In this document: positions 49,777 to 58,592 of the stretch, in pieces
How positions within the stretch are numbered: the stretch's first letter is position 1
Layout of the letters: each line of letters opens with the position of its first letter
Origin: Microbacterium schleiferi
GTDB taxonomy: Bacteria; Actinomycetota; Actinomycetes; Actinomycetales; Microbacteriaceae
Direction: 5' to 3'
Assembly (NCBI RefSeq): GCF_015565955.1
Contig: NZ_CP064760.1
Location: 2,542,001-2,606,000, forward strand
Length of the DNA stretch: 64,000 nucleotides
Translations under genes and position numbers: made by a program
Notes under the pieces: generated by a model
What the model was told of the DNA's origin: nothing
What the model saw: only the letters and a program-made list of their open reading frames with translations
The model's database searches: none

Positions 49777-51219
49777 ATGGATCTGCTCGATCCGCTGCTG
49801 CTAGCCCGTTGGCAGTTCGGCCTCACGACGCTGTACCACTTCCTGTTCGTGCCACTGACGCTCGGCATGTCGGTCACCGTCGCCATCTTCCAGACCGTCT
49901 GGTATCGCACCGGCGATGTGAAGTGGCTGCACCTGACGCGGTTCTTCGGGAAGATCTTCCTGATCAACTTCGCGATGGGCGTGGTCACCGGCATCGTGCA
50001 GGAGTTCCAGTTCGGTATGAACTGGTCGTCCTACTCGCGGTTCGTCGGCGACGTCTTCGGAGCACCCCTCGCCTTCGAAGGGCTCATGGCCTTCTTCTTC
50101 GAAGCGACCTTCATCGGCCTCTGGATCTTCGGCTGGGACAAGCTCCCGAAGGGGTTGCATCTGGCATCCATCTGGATCGCCTCGATCGGCGCGCTCCTGT
50201 CGGCCTACATCATCATCGCGGCCAACGCGTTCATGCAGAACCCGGTCGGCTACCAGATGGCCGAAGACGGCAGTCGCGCCGAGATGAACGACTTCCTTGC
50301 GGTGGTAACGAACCCGATCGCCTTGGCGGCGTTCCCACATACGATCTTCGCGGCCTTCATGTTCTCGTCGGGCGTCGTGATCGCGGCAGCAGCCTGGCAC
50401 ATGGCTCGCAAGCGCAACATCGAGATGATGCGCCCCGCCCTGAAGTTCGGTCTGTGGGGCATGATCATCGCGTTCGCCGGCACGTTCCTCGCCGGTGACC
50501 AGCTGGGTCTGGTGATGGTCAGCACCCAGCCGATGAAGATGGCTGCCGCGGAGGCGCTCTACAACTCGGCGTGCGGTGCTAACGCGTCCTTCTCGATTTT
50601 CTCGATCGGAACGCCCGACGGCACGGGCGAGATCTGGTCGATCCGCGTCCCCTATCTCCTGTCGCTGCTGTCGACCCATACTCTCGACGGATGCGTCGAA
50701 GGCATCAACGACCTCAACGCGCAGTATGCAGCGCAGTGGCCGGACCTTGCCGCGCAGGTCGACGGCGTCTTCAACCCGGTGCTGTGGATCACCTACTGGT
50801 CCTTCCGCTGGATGATGGGCCTGGGCTTCCTCGCGACCTTCATTGCGATCGTCGGCCTGTGGCTGACCCGCAAGAACGCCAAGCGCGATGTGCCCCGGTG
50901 GGCCTGGAGCGTCGCGATCTGGACCGCACCGATCGCGCTGGTGGCCTCGCTCGTGGGCTGGGTGTTCACCGAGATGGGGCGTCAGCCGTGGATCGTGTTC
51001 AGCCTCATGCTGACCGAGGATGGCGTCTCACCGAGCGTCCCCGGCTGGTCGGTGCTGATCTCGCTGGTCGCCTTCACCGCGATCTACGCCTCCCTCGCGG
51101 TCGTTGAGTTCGGCCTCATCCTCAAGACCGTGCACAAGGGGCCAGACCCACTCCCCGAGCCCGGCAGCACGGATGCCGAGCCGACCTCCCGCGAAGACAC
51201 CCCGACGACGGTCTACTAG
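49777..51219 (+). CDS. cydA: Cytochrome bd ubiquinol/menaquinol oxidase subunit I
   Basis: Haem-carrying subunit of the high-affinity terminal oxidase that reduces O2 to water with quinol. 480 residues and nine helices, with the short Q-loop form typical of Gram-positives. It opens MDLLDPLLLARWQFG; H21 in TLYHFLF matches the N-terminal haem b595 ligand region. GRQPWIVF lies near the C-terminus. The ATG at 49777 is chosen over 49771 because GGGGGGAA lies 6 nt upstream. cydB follows after 12 nt. The assembly exporter cydDC lies 3 kb downstream, beyond mod genes. Confidence 0.97.
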   Translation: MDLLDPLLLARWQFGLTTLYHFLFVPLTLGMSVTVAIFQTVWYRTGDVKWLHLTRFFGKIFLINFAMGVVTGIVQEFQFGMNWSSYSRFVGDVFGAPLAFEGLMAFFFEATFIGLWIFGWDKLPKGLHLASIWIASIGALLSAYIIIAANAFMQNPVGYQMAEDGSRAEMNDFLAVVTNPIALAAFPHTIFAAFMFSSGVVIAAAAWHMARKRNIEMMRPALKFGLWGMIIAFAGTFLAGDQLGLVMVSTQPMKMAAAEALYNSACGANASFSIFSIGTPDGTGEIWSIRVPYLLSLLSTHTLDGCVEGINDLNAQYAAQWPDLAAQVDGVFNPVLWITYWSFRWMMGLGFLATFIAIVGLWLTRKNAKRDVPRWAWSVAIWTAPIALVASLVGWVFTEMGRQPWIVFSLMLTEDGVSPSVPGWSVLISLVAFTAIYASLAVVEFGLILKTVHKGPDPLPEPGSTDAEPTSREDTPTTVY

Positions 51220-51231
51220 GAGCTGATCATC

Positions 51232-52263
51232 ATGGATCTCGCATACCTCTGGTTCTGGATCGTCGGAGTCCTGTTCGTCGGCTACTTCGTTCTCGACGGC
51301 TTCGACTTCGGCGTGGGAATGTCGCTGCCCTTCCTCGGCAAGGATGAGGTCGGCAAGCGTCAGATCATCAACACGATCGGTCCCGTCTGGGACTTCAACG
51401 AGACATGGCTGATCGTCGCCGGCGCGTGCCTGTTCGCTGCCTACCCCGAGTGGTACGCCTCGCTGTTCAGCGGCTTCTACCTCGCGCTGCTGCTGATCCT
51501 GCTCGCCCTCATCCTGCGCGGCGTTTCGTTCGAGTACCGCCACCAGCGCGAGGGTCTGCGCTGGAAGAAGGGCTTCGACACGATGATCGTCATCGGGTCG
51601 GTGCTCCCCGCGCTGCTGTGGGGCGTGGCCGTCGCGAACCTCGTCCAGGGCGTGCCGCTGGATGAGAACCACGAGTACACCGGGTCGCTGCTCACGCTGC
51701 TCAACCCCTACGGGCTGCTCGGCGGAATCACGCTCGTCCTGGTCTTGTTCCTGCACGGCCTGTACTTCATCGGACTCAAGACCGACGGTCAGGTACACGA
51801 GGATGCCAAGCGCCTCGCGACCCGGGTCGGGTTCATCACCGTCGTGGTCGCTGCCGCGTTCCTGATCTGGACGATCTTCATCGCCGCCGCCCACGAGGCT
51901 CCGCTCCTGCCGTTCGTCATCGCGGCAGCAGCTCTCGCGGCCGTCGCCCTCCTGCTGTCGATGTTCTTCCACGTGAAGGAGCGCGAAGGGTGGGCGTTCA
52001 CGGCGGGGATCTTCACCGTCGCTCTCGCGGTGCTGACGCTGTGGATGTCGATGTTCCCGAACGTCATGCGCTCGTCGACGGATGTCGCGTTCAGCCTGAC
52101 GATCGAGAACGCCTCGAGCACCGACTACACCCTCACGATCATGTCGTGGGCAGCGCTCATCTTCCTCCCCCTCGTCCTCGCCTACCAGGGTTGGACCTAC
52201 TGGGTCTTCCGCAAGCGCGTCACCCGGTCACGGATCGAGAAGGCCGAACTCGTCAATCACTGA
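51232..52263 (+). CDS. cydB: Cytochrome bd oxidase subunit II
   Basis: 343 residues, eight or nine helices. The conserved opening is WFWIVGVLFVGYFVLDGFDF, with GPVWDFNETWLI and an acidic residue pattern of the proton path. It forms the membrane heterodimer with CydA. AGGAG lies 9 nt before the ATG. It ends at a strong bidirectional terminator. Confidence 0.97.
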   Translation: MDLAYLWFWIVGVLFVGYFVLDGFDFGVGMSLPFLGKDEVGKRQIINTIGPVWDFNETWLIVAGACLFAAYPEWYASLFSGFYLALLLILLALILRGVSFEYRHQREGLRWKKGFDTMIVIGSVLPALLWGVAVANLVQGVPLDENHEYTGSLLTLLNPYGLLGGITLVLVLFLHGLYFIGLKTDGQVHEDAKRLATRVGFITVVVAAAFLIWTIFIAAAHEAPLLPFVIAAAALAAVALLLSMFFHVKEREGWAFTAGIFTVALAVLTLWMSMFPNVMRSSTDVAFSLTIENASSTDYTLTIMSWAALIFLPLVLAYQGWTYWVFRKRVTRSRIEKAELVNH

Positions 52264-52273
52264 GCGTGTCAGA

Positions 52274-52312
52274 CACGGTACCCGGCGGGCACTGAGCCCG
52301 CCGGGTACCGTG
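52274..52312. terminator. Bidirectional intrinsic terminator between cydB and modC
   Basis: Perfect 17-bp stem (52274-52290 with 52296-52312) and a 5-nt ACTGA loop, followed by TTTAT on the plus strand. The minus strand has only a weaker T tract. It serves both convergent operons. Confidence 0.9.
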
Positions 52313-52313
52313 T

Positions 52314-53084
52314 TTATCCGTCCTCGCTGACCTGCCCGGCGATCCGCACGTGGCCTGCCAGCGCTTCCGCAAACGGCGTGGCCGGGTGGCGCAGCACATC
52401 ACGGACCGCGCCCTGCTGCGCCACCCGCCCCCGTTCGAGGACGAGAAGGCGATCGGCCACGGCGACGGCATCCACGGGGTCGTGAGTGATGACGACGGCG
52501 GTGCTGCGCAGGTGGTCGGCCAGCAGCATCCGGATCTCCGCCGCCGTCTGCAGGTCCAGTGAGGTCAGCGGCTCATCCAGCAACACGAGACGCGGGTCCA
52601 CCGCGAGCGCCCGAGCCAGCGCCACGCGCTGTTGTTGACCGCCGGACAGGTGCGCGGGCATCCGTTCTGCGAACCCGGCCAGCCCGACCCGGTCGAGCCA
52701 CTCCTCGGCGACGCGTTCAGCCTCGAGGCGGGAGGCGCCGCGGGCGCGGGGTCCGAACGCGACATTCTCGCGTGCGCTCAGGTGCGGGAAGAGGCGGGCA
52801 TCCTGGCCGAGAAGCATGACGCCGCGATCCATCGGCGCCACGTGGATGCCTCGTCTCGGACGGATGCCGCCCGCGGGGGCATCCGAGAGAACAGTGCCGT
52901 CGAGCTCGATGCGTCCGGCATCCAGACGGAGGAACCCGGCGAGCGCCGCCAACAGCGTGGACTTGCCCGCACCGCTCGGCCCCATCACCGCAACGCGCTC
53001 GCCGGACGCCAGGTCGAGGTCGATGTCGAGGTCGAAGGTCGCGGAGCGGACAACCCGCATCTGTGCTGACAGTGCCGCCGTCAT
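52314..53084 (-). CDS. modC: Molybdate ABC transporter ATP-binding protein
   Basis: 256 residues. Walker A GPSGAGKST, signature LSGGQQQR, Walker B LVLLDEPLTSLD and ITHDPVD. It is shorter than E. coli ModC because it lacks the C-terminal TOBE/Mop domain. That function may be served by the separate TOBE regulator at the other end of the operon. The ATG at 53084 overlaps the modB stop (ATGA), which fixes the start. Confidence 0.92.
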   Translation of the reverse strand: MTAALSAQMRVVRSATFDLDIDLDLASGERVAVMGPSGAGKSTLLAALAGFLRLDAGRIELDGTVLSDAPAGGIRPRRGIHVAPMDRGVMLLGQDARLFPHLSARENVAFGPRARGASRLEAERVAEEWLDRVGLAGFAERMPAHLSGGQQQRVALARALAVDPRLVLLDEPLTSLDLQTAAEIRMLLADHLRSTAVVITHDPVDAVAVADRLLVLERGRVAQQGAVRDVLRHPATPFAEALAGHVRIAGQVSEDG

Positions 53085-53899
53085 CCGGGAACCCCCCGCC
53101 TCGGTCCCTCGGCGCGCCAGCCACGGACAAGCAGCAAAATAGCCAGCGCGGCGACCAACAGCAGGAGCGAGAGGGCAACGGCAGTTCCTTGCGTGACGCC
53201 GGCTCCGTTGAAGGCGGTGTAGATGGCCAGCGGCATCGTCTGGGTCACTCCCGGTGCGTTGCCCGCGAACAGCGCCGTCGCGCCGAACTCGCCGATCGCG
53301 CGCGCGAAACTCAGCACGACGCCGGCGATCAGCCCCGGGGCTGCGAGCGGGAGCGTCACGCGCCGCAGGATCAGCCAACGCCGGGCGCCGAGCCCCGCAG
53401 CGACCTCTTCGAGATCGGTGCCCGTGGCCCGGAGGGAACCCTCCACGGCAAGAACCAGAAACGGCAGCGCGACGAAGGTCTGGGCCATGACGACCGCTGT
53501 CGTCGTGAACGGCAGCGTGAGCCCGGCTTCGGCGAGCAGACCCCCCGCCCATCCGCGTCGCCCGAACAGAAAGAGCAGCGCCACTCCCCCCACCATCGGG
53601 GGAAGCACCAGCGGCACCGTGACAAGCGCTCGCAGCACGGCAGCGGTCCGTGGCGCCGACCGAGCGATCAGCAGCGCCAGTGGCACACCCAGAAGAACGC
53701 ACAGTCCGGTCGCGGCAAGACCGGTTCCGAGTGACAGCACGAGAGCCTGCACGGCCTGCGGCGAGGAGATGTCGACCCAGAAGGTGTCCCACTGCACTCG
53801 GGCGATCAGCGCCAGCAGCGGTACGACGAGAAACGCCAGTCCGAGCAGCGCCGGAACGAGGAGCGAGCGCGGCAGGAGCGTCCCGGGGCGCGGGCTCAC
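53081..53899 (-). CDS. modB: Molybdate ABC transporter permease
   Basis: 272 residues, five or six helices, with the EAA-type loop EEVAAGLGARRWLILRRVTL. LPPMVGGVALLFLFG is typical of ModB. The GTG at 53899 overlaps the modA stop (GTGA). It forms the channel for molybdate bound by ModA and is driven by ModC. Confidence 0.93.
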   Translation of the reverse strand: MSPRPGTLLPRSLLVPALLGLAFLVVPLLALIARVQWDTFWVDISSPQAVQALVLSLGTGLAATGLCVLLGVPLALLIARSAPRTAAVLRALVTVPLVLPPMVGGVALLFLFGRRGWAGGLLAEAGLTLPFTTTAVVMAQTFVALPFLVLAVEGSLRATGTDLEEVAAGLGARRWLILRRVTLPLAAPGLIAGVVLSFARAIGEFGATALFAGNAPGVTQTMPLAIYTAFNGAGVTQGTAVALSLLLLVAALAILLLVRGWRAEGPRRGVPG

Positions 53900-54702
53900 G
53901 GCGCTCCGAACCCGAAGGATGCGAGCACGTCCTGCCCGTCGGGCCCCCGCACATAGGAGATGAACGCTGCCGCCGCCGCGGGCGTGGTAGCCGAACGCAG
54001 CGCGGCAATGGGGTAGAGGTTGACCACGAGCGCTGCACCCTCGGGCACGATCGATTCGACATCGGCACGGCCCGCGACATCCGTTCGGTACACCAGACCG
54101 GCGTCGGCTTCCCCGGCGGCGACCTTCGTGAGCACGGCCGCGACGTTCTGCTCCAGGCTCGCGGGAGTGACCGCGACGCCCGCGCCCGTGAGGAGCTTCT
54201 GCGACGCGGACCCGCACGGCACCTCCGGCGCACACAGCACGACAGAAAGATCCGGATCGGCGAGGTCCGCGAGACGCGACACCCCCGCAGGGTTGCCGGC
54301 CGGGACGACGATCACAAGCGTGTTGGAGGCGAACAGCTGCGGCGTCTCGGCGAGCCCGGCATCCACCACCGTGGCCATCGTCGATTCGTTCGCAGCCGCG
54401 AAGACGTCCACCGGCGCGCCCTCGATGATCTGCGTGGCCAGGGTCGACGAACCGTCATAGGTGATGGGCCGGACGTCGACGTCGGGGTAGGAGGCCTCGA
54501 AGCCCACGGCGATCTCATCGAAGGCCGCTTTCAGCGACGCAGCGGCGAAGATCGTCACCTCTCCCGATACGGCCGGAGCCGAGGCACCGGTCACCGCTGT
54601 GCTGGGCGAGGCGTCGGTGGCACCGGCTGAGCATCCGGCGAGGGACAGGGCGAGGGCGGATGCGGCGACGAGAACGACGCGGGGCACGGCGGCGCGCATC
54701 AC
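53896..54702 (-). CDS. modA: Molybdate-binding lipoprotein
   Basis: 268 residues. Lipobox LAGC with lipid cysteine C24. The substrate-binding fold opens VTIFAAASLKAAFDEI, with the conserved SS/T pocket in YDGSSTLATQI. A later segment is GLVYRTDVAG. It captures molybdate or tungstate outside the membrane for ModBC. It starts 3 nt after the regulator gene, so the four genes form one operon. Confidence 0.94.
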   Translation of the reverse strand: MMRAAVPRVVLVAASALALSLAGCSAGATDASPSTAVTGASAPAVSGEVTIFAAASLKAAFDEIAVGFEASYPDVDVRPITYDGSSTLATQIIEGAPVDVFAAANESTMATVVDAGLAETPQLFASNTLVIVVPAGNPAGVSRLADLADPDLSVVLCAPEVPCGSASQKLLTGAGVAVTPASLEQNVAAVLTKVAAGEADAGLVYRTDVAGRADVESIVPEGAALVVNLYPIAALRSATTPAAAAAFISYVRGPDGQDVLASFGFGAP

Positions 54703-54705
54703 CGA

Positions 54706-55098
54706 TCAGTCCTTCGGAGCTTCGACGATGACGGTGGTCGCCTTGATGACCGCGGCGGCAAGAGAACCGACCTGCAGGTCCAGGTCGCGCACGGCCTCGG
54801 CCGACATCAGGGAGACAACGCGGTGCGGGCCGGACTGGATGTCGACCTGGGCCATGACGCCGTCGACCTGCACGCGCGTGACCAGACCGACGAAGCGATT
54901 GCGCGCGCTCGAGAGCACGTCAGCGGCGTCTGACCCCTGTTGCGCGCGCTCCACGGCACGCTGGGCGAGCGCGTCGCCGGGTATCTCTGCCGGTGAGGCT
55001 CCGGTCGTCGCGAGCAGGCCGGCCTCGATCCATCGCCGGACGGTGTCGTCACTGACGCCGAGCAGTCGGGCGGCATCCGCAATGCGATAGGTGCGCAT
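54706..55098 (-). CDS. ModE-like regulator: MerR-type helix-turn-helix plus TOBE domain
   Basis: 130 residues. The N-terminal helix-turn-helix RIADAARLLGVSDDTVRRWI (5-24) is of the excisionase/MerR type. One TOBE (Mop) domain covers about 65-128 (ARNRFVGLVTRVQVDGVMAQV), which binds molybdate oligomerically. It probably senses molybdate and controls this operon. TAAAGT (55105-55110, minus strand) ends 6 nt before the ATG, so the mRNA appears leaderless. Confidence 0.88.
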   Translation of the reverse strand: MRTYRIADAARLLGVSDDTVRRWIEAGLLATTGASPAEIPGDALAQRAVERAQQGSDAADVLSSARNRFVGLVTRVQVDGVMAQVDIQSGPHRVVSLMSAEAVRDLDLQVGSLAAAVIKATTVIVEAPKD

Positions 55099-55104
55099 GC
55101 TCGA

Positions 55105-55126
55105 ACTTTAGCATCCGCATATGCGG
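55105..55126 (-). promoter_or_regulatory. mod operon promoter with palindrome
   Basis: A leaderless -10 TAAAGT at 55105-55110 adjoins the perfect 12-bp palindrome CCGCATATGCGG (55115-55126) just upstream, inside the expected -10/-35 spacer. It is a plausible operator for the ModE-like protein encoded next to it. Confidence 0.45.
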
Positions 55127-55269
55127 TCATTATCGATCGTGTGTTCCGCTCAAGCGGATGCGTATCCGCCTTTCCCCCGCTGATGCGTCGAAGTCTGACA
55201 CCCACGGACCGGGACCTTTGGCACGGTTCGCCGGGGCGTCGCCCTGCGGAAATGAGGCAGACTCGATTC

Positions 55270-56934
55270 ATGCCCGCCGAGCAGGATCGACCCGCGCGTC
55301 GGGGACCTGTCGATCCGCGCCTCCTGCGCTACGCGCGGAGCTCCCGCGGCTTCTTCGCTCTCATTGCCGCCGTCGGCCTCGCCCAAACGCTGACCATCAT
55401 CGCGTTCGCCTGGTTCCTCACGACCGGGATCGTCGGCGCAATCGACGGACGATCGCTCAACGAACTCGCCCCGACACTGGCGGCGCTCGGCGCCACCATC
55501 GCCGTTCGAGCTGTGCTGATCTGGGCACGCGAGGCAGCTGCTTCCCGAGCAGCAGCCCGCGTCGAGAGCGAGCTGCGTGAGAACCTCGTGGGCGCCGTCG
55601 GCACGCTCGGCCCGGAGTGGATTTCCACCCGGAACACGGCGCAGCTCGCCGTTACCGCCGGCCGCGGACTGGAAGCGCTGGATGCCTACTTCGGCCGCTA
55701 CCTGCCCCAGCTGGTCCTCACCGCGATCGCGACACCGATCCTCGTGGCGATCATGTGGTGGCAGGACTGGTTGAGCGGCCTCATCGTGCTGCTGACCCTC
55801 CCCCTCATCCCGATCTTCATGGTGCTGATCGGGCTGGCCACCCGCGCCGTGCAGCAGCGGCAGTGGAGAACCCTCGGTCAGCTCGCCGCGCGCTTCAGCG
55901 ACACGGTGCAAGGACTCTCAACACTCAAAGTCTTCGGACGCCAGCACCGCGCCGCCGACTCGATCGAGAGCGTCACGACGCGCTATCGGCGCGAGACCAT
56001 GAAAGTCCTGCGCGTCTCTTTCCTCTCTGGCTTCATGCTCGAGTTCCTCGCCTCGATCGCCGTCGCGATCGTGGCCGTCACGATCGGGTTCCGACTCCTC
56101 GACGGTTCCCTGGCTCTCACGGTGGGTCTGTTCGTTCTGCTCCTCGCGCCCGAGGCCTACCTCCCCCTGCGCCAGGTCGGAGTCCAGTTCCATGCGGCAG
56201 CCGAAGGGGTAGCCGCAACCGAAGACATCTTCGCGGTGCTGGATGCCGCGGCATCCGCTCCGAAGCCTGCAACGCCCACGGCGGTGTCACGAGGGTCCGG
56301 CGCACGGCTTGTTGCCCGCGAGCTCCGCGTGCGGCGCGGGGACAGTGTCCTGCCGCCCGTTTCGTTTGAACTCGAACCGGGCCGGGTCATCCTCCTGGAA
56401 GGACCGAGCGGCGCGGGCAAGTCCAGCATCCTGGCCGCACTGCGCGGCGCTGCCCCCTTCGAGGGGTCGGCGACGATCCACGGCGCAGATGTCCGAGGGA
56501 TCTCATCAGCGAGCTGGCTTGCATGGGCGGGGCAGAGCGCGGGTCTCATCTCGGGCACGGTAGCCGACAACGTTGCGCTGGGAGACGCGAACCCCGACGC
56601 GGCACTGATCGAAGCATCCCTGCGTCTGGCGTGTGCCGATGAGATCACCCCGACTCGCGAACTGGGAACACAGGGGGCGGGACTCTCGGGCGGCCAGGCG
56701 CAGCGCGTCGCGGTGGCGCGCGCGTTCTACCGTCATCTGCGCGGACAGGCCACGGTCATCGCTCTCGACGAACCGAGCGCCGCCCTGGATGCCGAGACCG
56801 AAGCGCGACTGTGGGCGTCAGTGCGAAAGGTCGCCGACGACGGCGCCGGGGTCATCCTGGTCTCCCATCGCGAGAGCGCCCGGCAGATCGCCGACGAGGT
56901 CGTGGCTCTCCGGGCGAGCGAGGTGATGGCATGA
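55270..56934 (+). CDS. cydD: Cysteine/glutathione-type ABC exporter subunit for cytochrome bd assembly
   Basis: Half of the CydDC exporter needed for haem insertion into cytochrome bd. 554 residues. Six-helix ABC transmembrane domain (about 20-310), then the ATPase with GPSGAGKSS, LSGGQAQR, VIALDEPSAALD and SHRES. The ATG at 55270 follows CAGACT by exactly 6 nt, so it may be leaderless; the in-frame ATG at 55252 has no better site. cydC overlaps its stop. Confidence 0.93.
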   Translation: MPAEQDRPARRGPVDPRLLRYARSSRGFFALIAAVGLAQTLTIIAFAWFLTTGIVGAIDGRSLNELAPTLAALGATIAVRAVLIWAREAAASRAAARVESELRENLVGAVGTLGPEWISTRNTAQLAVTAGRGLEALDAYFGRYLPQLVLTAIATPILVAIMWWQDWLSGLIVLLTLPLIPIFMVLIGLATRAVQQRQWRTLGQLAARFSDTVQGLSTLKVFGRQHRAADSIESVTTRYRRETMKVLRVSFLSGFMLEFLASIAVAIVAVTIGFRLLDGSLALTVGLFVLLLAPEAYLPLRQVGVQFHAAAEGVAATEDIFAVLDAAASAPKPATPTAVSRGSGARLVARELRVRRGDSVLPPVSFELEPGRVILLEGPSGAGKSSILAALRGAAPFEGSATIHGADVRGISSASWLAWAGQSAGLISGTVADNVALGDANPDAALIEASLRLACADEITPTRELGTQGAGLSGGQAQRVAVARAFYRHLRGQATVIALDEPSAALDAETEARLWASVRKVADDGAGVILVSHRESARQIADEVVALRASEVMA

Positions 56935-58592
56935 CCACGGCGCGCGAGGTCCTCCGCGGCGCAATGCCGCCGGTGCGCCGGTTCTGGCCGGGCGCGGCAT
57001 CCGCCTTCATCTCCGAGGCATCAGCGGTGGGTCTCCTTGCGACGAGCGCCTGGCTGATCGTACGGTCCAGCGAGATGGTGCCGGTGCTCTATATCTCTGT
57101 CGCCGTCGTGGGCGTGCGCTTCTTCGCGCTGACGCGATCGGTCTTCCGCTATCTCGACCGGCTCGCCGGCCACGATGCTGCCCTGCGCCAGCTCGCCGCC
57201 ACCCGCACCGACATGGTCCGCCGACTCATCCCGCTCGCACCCGACGGACTCACGCGCACCAAGCGCGGATCGGTCCTCGGCGCCCTCGTGGACGACGTCG
57301 ACGACCTCCAGAATCTGCCCCTGCGGGTCGTGCAGCCCCTCGTCGCATCAGCGACCGTGGCCCTGGCCGCCGTGATCCTCGTGACGATCATCTCGTGGCC
57401 CGCGGGGCTGACACTGCTTGCCTCCCTCGTCGTCGCCGCCCTCGTCGCCGTCGGCTGGGGCTGGGCGGCCGGAGCCCGAGCCGAGCGCGCGATCGCGCCA
57501 CTGCGGTCCCGGCTCGCCGATGCCCTCCTCGACCACCTCGGCAGCCTCGACGTCCTCCTGGCCTATGGCGCCGAGGAGGCCAGCAGAACCCGGATCCGCG
57601 AGGCTGACCGGACGCTGCGCCGGGCAGTGGTCCGCAGGGCAGGGGCTCAGGCCGGGGCCGCGGGAATCATCTCCCTGCTCGCCGGGGCCGCCTCGCTCGC
57701 CGCGATCCTCGTCACTGCTCCGTCTGCGGCGGCAGGAACCCTCACGGGCCCCGACCTCGCGGTCGCGGCGCTCGTTCCCATGGCGGTGTTCGAGGTCTTC
57801 GCCGCGATCCCCCTGGCGGCCGCCTCCTGGCGCCAGGTGCACGCCTCGGCCCAGCGCATCGCTGAGGCCCTTCCCGCCGAGCCGCCGGCGGGGATCGTTC
57901 GGGACGAGCCGGCCGCGACCGGGGTCGCCCCGGCGCTCGGCGACGGTATCGTCCTGCGCGATCTGTCCGCCACGTGGCCGCACACTGACAGCGCGGCGCT
58001 GCGGGAGGTCACCCTGGAGATCCGTCCCGGCGAGAGGCTGCTGGTCGTCGGTTCGTCCGGCGCGGGAAAGTCGACCCTCGCGCATGCGCTGGTGCGCTTC
58101 CTCGACAGCGCCGGTGAGTACCGCATCGGGCAGACTGACGCGCACGGCATCGCCTCCGACGACCTGCGCAGAACTGTCGGATTGTGCGAGCAGGACCCCA
58201 TGCTGTTCGACGAGAACATCCGGCAGAACCTGCTGTTCGCGCGCGAGGATGCCACGGATGCCGACCTTGAGGCCGCACTCGAACGCGTTGGCCTGGGACC
58301 GTGGCTGCGTGAACGCGGCGGCCTGGATGCGCGCGTGGGCGAGCGCGGCCAGCTGGTCTCCGGTGGTCAGGCGCAGCGCATCGCCCTCGCTCGCGCCCTG
58401 CTGCATCGGTTCCCCGTGCTCGTCCTCGATGAGCCCACAGCCGGTGTGGATCCCGCGGCATCCGATGCGCTGCTCACCGACCTGCTCTCCGCCGTCGAGC
58501 CGCACCAGTGCGTCGTGCTGATTTCCCACGTCACCGTGCCCGACGGGTTGGTCGACCGCGTCGTGCGCCTCGAACGCGGCGCCCTGGTCTAG
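56931..58592 (+). CDS. cydC: ABC exporter subunit for cytochrome bd assembly
   Basis: 553 residues, partner of CydD. Transmembrane domain with VVGVRFFALTRSVFRYLDRL typical of CydC. The ATPase has GSSGAGKST, CEQDPMLFDENIRQNL, VSGGQAQR and VLVLDEPTAGVD. The ATG overlaps the cydD stop (ATGA). The last 4 nt overlap the convergent oxidoreductase gene. Confidence 0.93.
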   Translation: MTTAREVLRGAMPPVRRFWPGAASAFISEASAVGLLATSAWLIVRSSEMVPVLYISVAVVGVRFFALTRSVFRYLDRLAGHDAALRQLAATRTDMVRRLIPLAPDGLTRTKRGSVLGALVDDVDDLQNLPLRVVQPLVASATVALAAVILVTIISWPAGLTLLASLVVAALVAVGWGWAAGARAERAIAPLRSRLADALLDHLGSLDVLLAYGAEEASRTRIREADRTLRRAVVRRAGAQAGAAGIISLLAGAASLAAILVTAPSAAAGTLTGPDLAVAALVPMAVFEVFAAIPLAAASWRQVHASAQRIAEALPAEPPAGIVRDEPAATGVAPALGDGIVLRDLSATWPHTDSAALREVTLEIRPGERLLVVGSSGAGKSTLAHALVRFLDSAGEYRIGQTDAHGIASDDLRRTVGLCEQDPMLFDENIRQNLLFAREDATDADLEAALERVGLGPWLRERGGLDARVGERGQLVSGGQAQRIALARALLHRFPVLVLDEPTAGVDPAASDALLTDLLSAVEPHQCVVLISHVTVPDGLVDRVVRLERGALV

